DNA of 41,413 nucleotides from a virus, in IMG/VR virus record IMGVR_UViG_3300021432_000021, positions 1 to 41,413 of that record; one strand, written 5' to 3'. Below are positions 36,361 through 41,413 of the stretch, in pieces. Position 1 is the stretch's first letter; the number at the start of each line of letters is the position of its first letter. A program made the translations under genes and the position numbers. Under the pieces are notes generated by a model, which was not told where the DNA came from, did not search any database, and saw only the letters and a list, made by a program, of their open reading frames with translations.

Positions 36361-36446
36361 GCGATCCCGTCGGACTGATCATTGTCGGCATAGCCGTGAT
36401 CATCGTGGGACTGGTCGTGTGGCTGGGCGACAAGGGGGACAGCTAG
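36357..36446 (+). CDS. Micro membrane protein (29 aa)
   Basis: ATG 36357 (ATGA overlap) encodes MSDPVGLIIVGIAVIIVGLV followed by VWLGDKGDS; a single hydrophobic helix fills most of it. Its TAG overlaps the next GTG. Confidence 0.55.
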   Translation: MSDPVGLIIVGIAVIIVGLVVWLGDKGDS

Positions 36447-36619
36447 TGAAGTGGCGACGCGAGAGGCCGCCCGAAACCGTCATCTGGGCGACAGCAGTGG
36501 TGGTCAGCTACGACGAGTGCGGCTGCGTGACGATCGCAGCGGGCCAGCAGACGATTCGGCTGACGCGTGGAGATAAAGCCACGGTCACCATCAAGGCCCC
36601 GGCAGGAGAGATCAAGTGA
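36446..36619 (+). CDS. Small beta-rich hypothetical protein (57 aa)
   Basis: GTG 36446 overlaps the previous TAG. WRRERPPETVIWATAVVVSY, CGCVTIAAGQQTIRLTRGDK and ATVTIKAPAG suggest a small beta barrel. No family recognised. Confidence 0.6.
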   Translation: MKWRRERPPETVIWATAVVVSYDECGCVTIAAGQQTIRLTRGDKATVTIKAPAGEIK

Positions 36620-36891
36620 GCGCCGAACGGGATCTGCGGGCCTTCGCGGTCGCGCTGGCGTGGATGCACGCACCGAAGCGCCGCCCGGCCACAAGCGAGT
36701 ACAACGAGGGCACGTGGTTCGTCTCCACGTGCCCTACCTGCCGCCCGAACGAGGTCAAGGTGTGGATGGAGGGCGACGAGATCCCGATCTGCGAGATTTT
36801 CTGGACGGCGACCTCCAGCTACAAGATCATCCCCGTGAAGCAGTTGGACAAGTGGATGCGGCCACCGGCCCCCGTCAAGATCATGAAGTGA
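36616..36891 (+). CDS. Small hypothetical protein with CxxC
   Basis: GTG 36616 (GTGA overlap), with GGCAGGAGAG upstream; 91 residues. DLRAFAVALAWMHAPKRR, TWFVSTCPTCRPNEVKVWME and SYKIIPVKQLDKWM. One CPTC motif. Unknown function. Confidence 0.6.
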   Translation: MSAERDLRAFAVALAWMHAPKRRPATSEYNEGTWFVSTCPTCRPNEVKVWMEGDEIPICEIFWTATSSYKIIPVKQLDKWMRPPAPVKIMK

Positions 36892-36897
36892 GGCGAG

Positions 36898-37035
36898 ATG
36901 CGCGAGTGGCTGATCAAGTGGTTCTTTCGCTACATCTGCCTGATGATCTACGGCCGCCCCCGCGAGTGGGAGATGACCCGCGATGACTGGGTCAAGTTCT
37001 GCGCCGCGCCTCAGGGGGACATGGATGGCGGTTGA
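36898..37035 (+). CDS. Small hypothetical protein (45 aa)
   Basis: ATG 36898 behind GTGAGGCGAG. It encodes MREWLIKWFFRYICLMIYGR followed by a charged stretch (EWEMTRDDWVKF). The aromatic/basic amphipathic N-terminus could lie at a membrane surface. It overlaps the next gene by 11 bp. Confidence 0.55.
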   Translation: MREWLIKWFFRYICLMIYGRPREWEMTRDDWVKFCAAPQGDMDGG

Positions 37036-37267
37036 GTGGGAGCGCGAGGGCTTCTGTCCTGAGTGCCAGCGCATCGTGCCCGTGAACATGATCCTGCCGC
37101 TCTTTCCGGCCGAAGGCCCAGCCAAGCCGCGCCTGGCGCTGCACAAGGTGTACCTGAACGCGGGAGGATCCATGAAGGACTGCTTGGGCAGCCGCATGAC
37201 GCCCCGGCCCATTCCGGCGATGGGGACACCGCTGAGCCCGATACCCGAGGAGGAGTCCGATGGGTGA
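37025..37267 (+). CDS. Small hypothetical protein with CxxC
   Basis: Start chosen at ATG 37025 behind GGGGGAC, 80 residues. REGFCPECQRIVPVNMIL could be half of a zinc ribbon; the rest is basic and Pro-rich (SRMTPRPIPAMGTPLSPIP). No family recognised. Confidence 0.6.
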   Translation: MAVEWEREGFCPECQRIVPVNMILPLFPAEGPAKPRLALHKVYLNAGGSMKDCLGSRMTPRPIPAMGTPLSPIPEEESDG

Positions 37268-37541
37268 CCTGCTCTACCGCGTCTTCGGCCTGGGAAACAG
37301 CGGCCCCTGGTACGGCATGTGGTCCGGCTTCGGCAGCTTCCTGCCGACTGTGGCGATGCTTGGGGCTACGCTTCTTGGGTTGCGCAAGTGGAACTGCCAG
37401 ATGCATGGCTGCTGGAGACTCGGTCGCCATGAAGCCAAGCGGCAGGACGGGACCACGGTCCGGGTCTGCCGACACCACCACCCGAAAGGCCCTCTCGCGC
37501 CGGAGCATCTGGCTGAGGCGGGCCGGGAAGACAGCAGATGA
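37260..37541 (+). CDS. Small membrane protein before the lysin
   Basis: ATG 37260 behind GAGGAGT, 93 residues. One transmembrane helix (about 22-42, FGSFLPTVAMLGATLLGL), then CQMHGCWRLGRHEAKRQDGT and CRHHHP, a Cys/His-rich cytoplasmic or exterior tail. It directly precedes the lysin gene (ATGA overlap), so a lysis or regulatory role is possible. Confidence 0.65.
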   Translation: MGDLLYRVFGLGNSGPWYGMWSGFGSFLPTVAMLGATLLGLRKWNCQMHGCWRLGRHEAKRQDGTTVRVCRHHHPKGPLAPEHLAEAGREDSR

Positions 37542-38524
37542 CCGCCGCAGTCGACGTAACTGTCCAGCCTGGGGACTGGCTCTCCAAGATCGCTCCGAAG
37601 TACAGCGAGACGTGGCAGCAGCTCTACCAGGACAACAAGTCGGTAGTGGGCTCCAACCCGAACCTGATCTTCCCCGGTCAGGTTCTCGTCGTTCACCCCG
37701 GCACCGGTTCGCACCGCGCCGCCGACTCGCCCGATGTGACGGTGCACCCCGCCGCAGGCAACGCGGCGGGGGGCACTACTTCGGGGACGAGCGCCGCGCA
37801 GGCTGCGGTTGCGTTCGCGAAGGCCCAGATCGGCAAGCCGTACCTGTACGGCGGTAACGGCCCGGCCGCGTTCGACTGCTCCGGCCTGACCTCGCAGGCG
37901 TACCTGCACGCCGGGATCTCGATCCCGCGTACCGCCGACGAGCAGTGGAAGGGCCTGCCGCACGTCTCGCTGTCGGCGCTACATGTGGGGGACCTGATCG
38001 CCTTCGGCTACAACGCCGGGTACGCCGACCATGTCGCCATCTACGTCGGCGGCGGAATGATCATCGACACTTCCACGCACCGGCCGAACGGCGGCGTGGC
38101 GGAGCAGTCGCTGGCCTCACGCTGGGCCGGTGGCTCTTGGCACCCGCTCGGGGGGATGCGGCCCTCCGGTGGTGTGCACGCCGCCGTCCAGGCCCCGCCG
38201 AAGAACACCTCCGCGCCGGTCATTCCGCCGATCGTGACGCTCGGCGGTATCCAGGGCATCGCTCAGGGGATCTTCGGCTCGCAGTACTCCTGCGCGGCGA
38301 ACATCATCCAGAACGAGTCCGGCTGGGATCCGAGGGCCACCAATCCGTCATCGGGCGCGTACGGCCTGCCGCAGGCGCTGCCGGGCAACAAGATGGCCAG
38401 CGCGGGCGCTGACTGGGCGACTAACCCGACCACGCAGCTCCGTTGGATGAAGTCGTACGTCGACTCGGTGTACGGCGGGGCCTGTGCCGCATGGGCACAC
38501 TGGCAGGGAGCGCAGAGCTACTGA
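37538..38524 (+). CDS. Multidomain cell-wall hydrolase: LysM + NlpC/P60 + transglycosylase-like (endolysin candidate)
   Basis: ATG 37538 (ATGA overlap), 328 residues. LysM at 6-52 (VTVQPGDWLSKIAPKYS, PNLIFPGQVLVV). NlpC/P60 peptidase at about 85-190: FDCSGL with candidate nucleophile Cys114 and YADHVAIYVGG with His165. A C-terminal lytic-transglycosylase-like domain at about 235-325: QNESGWDPRATNPSSGAYG with candidate Glu260. It binds peptidoglycan and would cut both peptide and glycan. There is no signal peptide, so release would need a holin; membrane genes flank it on both sides. Not being in the tail module favours an endolysin. Confidence 0.82.
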   Translation: MTAAVDVTVQPGDWLSKIAPKYSETWQQLYQDNKSVVGSNPNLIFPGQVLVVHPGTGSHRAADSPDVTVHPAAGNAAGGTTSGTSAAQAAVAFAKAQIGKPYLYGGNGPAAFDCSGLTSQAYLHAGISIPRTADEQWKGLPHVSLSALHVGDLIAFGYNAGYADHVAIYVGGGMIIDTSTHRPNGGVAEQSLASRWAGGSWHPLGGMRPSGGVHAAVQAPPKNTSAPVIPPIVTLGGIQGIAQGIFGSQYSCAANIIQNESGWDPRATNPSSGAYGLPQALPGNKMASAGADWATNPTTQLRWMKSYVDSVYGGACAAWAHWQGAQSY

Positions 38525-38946
38525 TGCACTCTGGACTGTGGTGGTTCCTGGCGGAGACCGGGGGCGAGGCCGGACTGGCTCTCGCCCTTGTCTTCCTGGG
38601 CGTGTTTACTGTCCTCAAGATCCTCGCAGCCGTCGTCAGGGGGGTGAGCGCGCGTGTCGGACATCTGGAGTGGCGTCGCAAACCAGCTCGACGCGCCCGA
38701 CGAGTACCCCGCGCCGGGGGACCTCGCCATCGCGCTCAACCCGGCAACGCGCCAGACCCCGGCCCTGGAGCTGATCGACCAGGCTTTGGTGGATGTAGTC
38801 CAGCGTTCGGAGGATGGGGAACAACCGCATCTGATGGTCTTCATGCCGCCGCAGGAGGGCAAGTCGGAGCGGGTGAGCCACTACTTCCCCCTGTGGCTCC
38901 TGCGCAAGAACAAGGACCTCCGTATCGGCATCGTCTCGTACGATAA
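38524..38946 (+). CDS. Membrane protein (holin candidate) whose frame runs into the terminase gene
   Basis: ATG 38524 overlaps the lysin stop. Residues 1-40 (MHSGLWWFLAETGGEAGLAL, ALVFLGVFTVLKILAAVV) contain one or two hydrophobic helices and are convincing. The frame stays open to 38946 (140 residues), overlapping the large terminase gene by 293 bp. Residues beyond about 44 are Arg/Pro/Gly-rich and look like out-of-frame terminase sequence. The true product could be longer than needed, or a stop may have been lost. Pairing with the lysin suggests a holin. Confidence 0.55.
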   Translation: MHSGLWWFLAETGGEAGLALALVFLGVFTVLKILAAVVRGVSARVGHLEWRRKPARRARRVPRAGGPRHRAQPGNAPDPGPGADRPGFGGCSPAFGGWGTTASDGLHAAAGGQVGAGEPLLPPVAPAQEQGPPYRHRLVR

Positions 38947-40231
38947 GTCGACCGCTGAGCGCTGGGGCCGGGACATCCGCAACGACATCAACAACTTCGA
39001 CGGCACGGATGGCCAGATCGACCTGGGTATGCGGCTGCGGACCGGTTCCAAGTCGGCGGGGCGCTGGCAGCTTGACGACCAGCGCGGCGGCGTCTACTGC
39101 GTCGGCATCGACGGCGCTCTCACCGGCCGCCCGGTCGATGTACTGATCGTGGACGACCCGGTCAAGAACCGCTCCGAGGCTGACTCCGAGATCGTGCGCC
39201 AGCAGGCCAAGAACTTCTGGACCTCGTCCGCCGTCACCCGCCTGGGCCCGAACGCCATTGTTATCGTCATTCAGACGCGCTGGCATGAGGACGACCTGTC
39301 GGGCTGGCTGCTGGAGCAGGGCAAGCTGGAGCCCCGCCTGGACTACTGGACCGTGATCAACATCCCGGCGCAGGCGGAGAACATCCTGGACGACTTCGGC
39401 AACCCGCTGCCGAACGCCATCCCGGACTCCCTGGGCCGCGAGCCCGGCGAATGGATGGTCTCGGCGCGCGGGCGCACCGCCGCCGACTGGGAAAAGCGGC
39501 GGCTTGAGGTCGGTTCGCGCGACTGGACCGCGCTCTACCAGCAGCGCCCCTCGCCCGAGCAGGGCAACATCCTGCTGCGCAAGTGGTGGCAGTACTACGA
39601 CCTGCCCCGCGCCCGCAAGCTCCAGGACGGCTCGTACCGCACCTTCCGGGGCGGCCGGGTGATCCAGAGCTGGGACATGTCCTTCAAGGACGACAAGGGC
39701 TCCGACTTCGTCTGCGGCATGGTGCTCCAGCAGAACGACGCAGAGATCACCGTGCTGGACCTGATCTACGAGCAGATGGACGTGGTGGCCACCTGCGATG
39801 CCATGGTGGCTCTGTCGGCCAAGTGGCCGCAGGCCCGGCTCAAGCTGGTGGAGGACAAGGCGAACGGCCCGGCCGTGATCTCGATCCTCAAGCAGAAGCT
39901 GGGCGGGATCGTCGCCTACACCCCGAAGGACTCCAAGCTGGCGCGCACCTTCGCCATCGCTCCGTTCGTGGAGGCGGGCAACATCTGGCTGCCGTCCCCT
40001 ACCATCGCACCATGGATCTCCGCGTTCGTTGACCAGTGCGCCTCATTTCCGAACGCGGCCCACGACGACATGGTGGACGCTCTGACGCAGGGCCTGACCC
40101 GGCTTCTGCTGGAGGTCGGCCACGTGCAGAGCTTTATGCATCAACTACTGCGAGAGCGCGGAATCACCGTGCTGCCTGGAGGACGCGATGGCCATCAGGG
40201 ATCTGCTCCGGCGGAGGCCAACGCCCGATGA
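38654..40231 (+). CDS. terL: Terminase large subunit
   Basis: GTG 38654 behind AGGGGGG, 525 residues. The packaging ATPase has Walker A MPPQEGKS (64-71) and Walker B VDVLIVDDP (161-169); TRWHEDDLSGWL (209-219) is a typical terminase segment. The RNase-H-like nuclease shows Asp341 (IQSWDMSF), Glu400/Asp401 (LKLVEDKANG) and Asp471/472 with Asp475 (HDDMVDALTQ). It forms the motor that fills the prohead and cuts concatemers. It overlaps the portal start by 44 bp. Confidence 0.95.
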   Translation: MSDIWSGVANQLDAPDEYPAPGDLAIALNPATRQTPALELIDQALVDVVQRSEDGEQPHLMVFMPPQEGKSERVSHYFPLWLLRKNKDLRIGIVSYDKSTAERWGRDIRNDINNFDGTDGQIDLGMRLRTGSKSAGRWQLDDQRGGVYCVGIDGALTGRPVDVLIVDDPVKNRSEADSEIVRQQAKNFWTSSAVTRLGPNAIVIVIQTRWHEDDLSGWLLEQGKLEPRLDYWTVINIPAQAENILDDFGNPLPNAIPDSLGREPGEWMVSARGRTAADWEKRRLEVGSRDWTALYQQRPSPEQGNILLRKWWQYYDLPRARKLQDGSYRTFRGGRVIQSWDMSFKDDKGSDFVCGMVLQQNDAEITVLDLIYEQMDVVATCDAMVALSAKWPQARLKLVEDKANGPAVISILKQKLGGIVAYTPKDSKLARTFAIAPFVEAGNIWLPSPTIAPWISAFVDQCASFPNAAHDDMVDALTQGLTRLLLEVGHVQSFMHQLLRERGITVLPGGRDGHQGSAPAEANAR

Positions 40232-41413
40232 GAAGGCGCTCAACGTACATGTGCAGCAGGCTTCCGTGCAGGACGGCGTCCAGGCGGTCAACAACCTGAT
40301 CAACCAGTTCACGGCCCTGGACCGGGCCCGGTACCCGTACACCGCGCTCCCCCGTGATCCCCGGAACATGGCCACCTTCGGTCCGAATCAGCCGTTCATC
40401 CCCTCCCCGCTCGACCCGCCGCGCCCGGACGGCCGGACCGACCCGAGGTACATGGAGTACCCGGTCGCCTGGAACCTGGACCTGCTGCCGTCGCCGCACG
40501 TCCCCTTCGCGACTCTGCGGGACGCCTCGGAGAACATCGACCTGATCCGGCGCTGCATCAGCAAGCGGCAGAAGGAGATCGTGGCCCGCGACTGGGCCTT
40601 CACGATCGACCCGGAGGCCGTGAACATTGAGGCGGCCAAGAACCCCGGCAAGCCGACGCAGGACATCATCGCCAACCTGACGAAGGAGTACTCCTCCGAC
40701 ATTCAGAAGGCCACGGAGTTCTGGCGGTTCCCCGGCAAGAATCAGGACTATTCCTGGAACGAGTGGGTGTATGCCGCGCTGGAGGAGTACCTGACCGTGG
40801 ACGCCTGGGTGATCTTTCCCCAGAAGACGTACGGCGGTGACCTCTACTCGCTGGACCTGATCGACGGCGCGACGATGAAGCCACTGCGCGACGCGCGCGG
40901 CGGCAAACCCGCAGCCCCGTTCCCGGCCTACCAGCAGATCCTGTATGGGCTTCCGCGCGGGGAGCACACGGCCACGTACATGAAGCACGACAACGGCGTG
41001 ATCGAGATCCCGAACGCCTACCGGCTCGACCAGCTCTACTACATCCGGCGCTGCAATCGGGTGAAGTCGATGTATGGCTTCTCGGCCACGGAGCAGGCGC
41101 TGATCTCCGCGCGGCTCTACCTCAAGCGCCAGGGATGGATGCTATCCGAGTACGACGATGGGGTGATCCCGCAGGCGTGGATCGAGTCGGCGGCCGGTGA
41201 GGTCGACATGGACCCGTCCGAGCGCCGCATGTGGGAGGAGGCGTTCAACGACGAGATGAGCGGGGACATCGCGCGCCGTCACCGCCTCAAGCTGCTGGCC
41301 CCCGGCATGAAGGCCGTGGAGACGAACAGCGTGGACGAGCGCTACAAGCCCGACTACGACCTGTTCCTGATCAAGCTCATGGCCACGCATTTCGACGTGC
41401 CGATCAGCGAGCT
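40188..41413 (+). CDS. Portal protein (C-terminus cut by the window end)
   Basis: ATG 40188 behind GGAGGACGCG; 408 codons are visible, open at the edge. A disordered, Pro-rich start (to about residue 95) is followed by portal-type sequence: LRDASENIDLIRRCISKRQKEI, DWVIF-like WVIFPQKTYGG, LDLIDGATMKPL (about 226-237), RVKSMYGFSATEQALISARL (about 288-307), and LIKLMATHFDVPISE at the edge. Position after terL confirms it. It forms the dodecameric DNA gate of the head and docks the terminase. Confidence 0.92.
   Translation, partial: MAIRDLLRRRPTPDEKALNVHVQQASVQDGVQAVNNLINQFTALDRARYPYTALPRDPRNMATFGPNQPFIPSPLDPPRPDGRTDPRYMEYPVAWNLDLLPSPHVPFATLRDASENIDLIRRCISKRQKEIVARDWAFTIDPEAVNIEAAKNPGKPTQDIIANLTKEYSSDIQKATEFWRFPGKNQDYSWNEWVYAALEEYLTVDAWVIFPQKTYGGDLYSLDLIDGATMKPLRDARGGKPAAPFPAYQQILYGLPRGEHTATYMKHDNGVIEIPNAYRLDQLYYIRRCNRVKSMYGFSATEQALISARLYLKRQGWMLSEYDDGVIPQAWIESAAGEVDMDPSERRMWEEAFNDEMSGDIARRHRLKLLAPGMKAVETNSVDERYKPDYDLFLIKLMATHFDVPISE

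Overview
The window is most of the genome of a long-tailed (siphovirus-type) phage of a G+C-rich actinobacterium. Streptomyces or a close relative is the likeliest host. The evidence is a complete siphovirus tail module with a roughly 3.6 kb tape measure gene, a terminase and portal pair, a WhiB-family [4Fe-4S] regulator (a family confined to actinobacteria and their phages), GTG and TTG starts, strongly G+C-biased third codon positions, and tight ATGA/GTGA/TTGA stop-start overlaps.

Layout. 1-12.6 kb, rightward: end of the head-tail connector genes, a tail-terminator-like protein, a stand-alone NUMOD3 repeat protein, major tail protein, a leftward HNH endonuclease inserted antisense, frameshifted tail-assembly chaperones, a gp10-like protein, tape measure protein, large minor tail protein with a LamG-like domain, and three tandem paralogous tail-tip proteins. 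12.6-15.2 kb: small membrane proteins and a GH25-like glycosidase-fold protein, closed by two strong stem-loops. 15.4-28.3 kb, rightward early/replication region: an Erf-type annealing protein, a Cas4/RecB-like nuclease, WhiB, a lambda-O-like initiator that carries four 17-bp iterons inside its own reading frame (probable origin), then a long string of small zinc-binding, HNH, HTH and unknown proteins, a secreted protein, an Hjc-like resolvase and a permuted papain-fold hydrolase. 28.3-33.4 kb: a leftward operon (DUF3631 ATPase, DUF932 protein, LysM membrane protein, small proteins), ended by an intrinsic terminator with a UUCG loop. In this operon nearly every start is preceded by the same leader (roughly AGAGAGG, then GATC, then ATG), and every gap longer than 50 bp holds a stem-loop. 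33.9-41.4 kb, rightward: small terminase-like gene, a ribbon-helix-helix regulator behind two palindromes, a chain of overlapping micro-genes for tiny membrane and zinc proteins, a LysM-NlpC/P60-transglycosylase lysin, large terminase, and a portal gene cut by the window end.

The tail module at the left edge would normally follow the portal/capsid genes cut off at the right edge. The sequence therefore appears to be opened inside the head genes of a circular or circularly permuted map, with the rest of portal, protease, capsid and some connectors missing. No integrase, DNA polymerase or replicative helicase was recognised. The phage probably borrows the host replisome through its initiator and a possible helicase loader. 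Whether it is temperate cannot be decided from this window.

The observations most worth following are the in-gene iteron origin, the stem-loop/leader code of the leftward operon, the secreted protein that looks like a free copy of the tail protein's N-terminal domain, and the micro-membrane-protein chain. All family names come from reading motifs by eye; none was checked by a database search.
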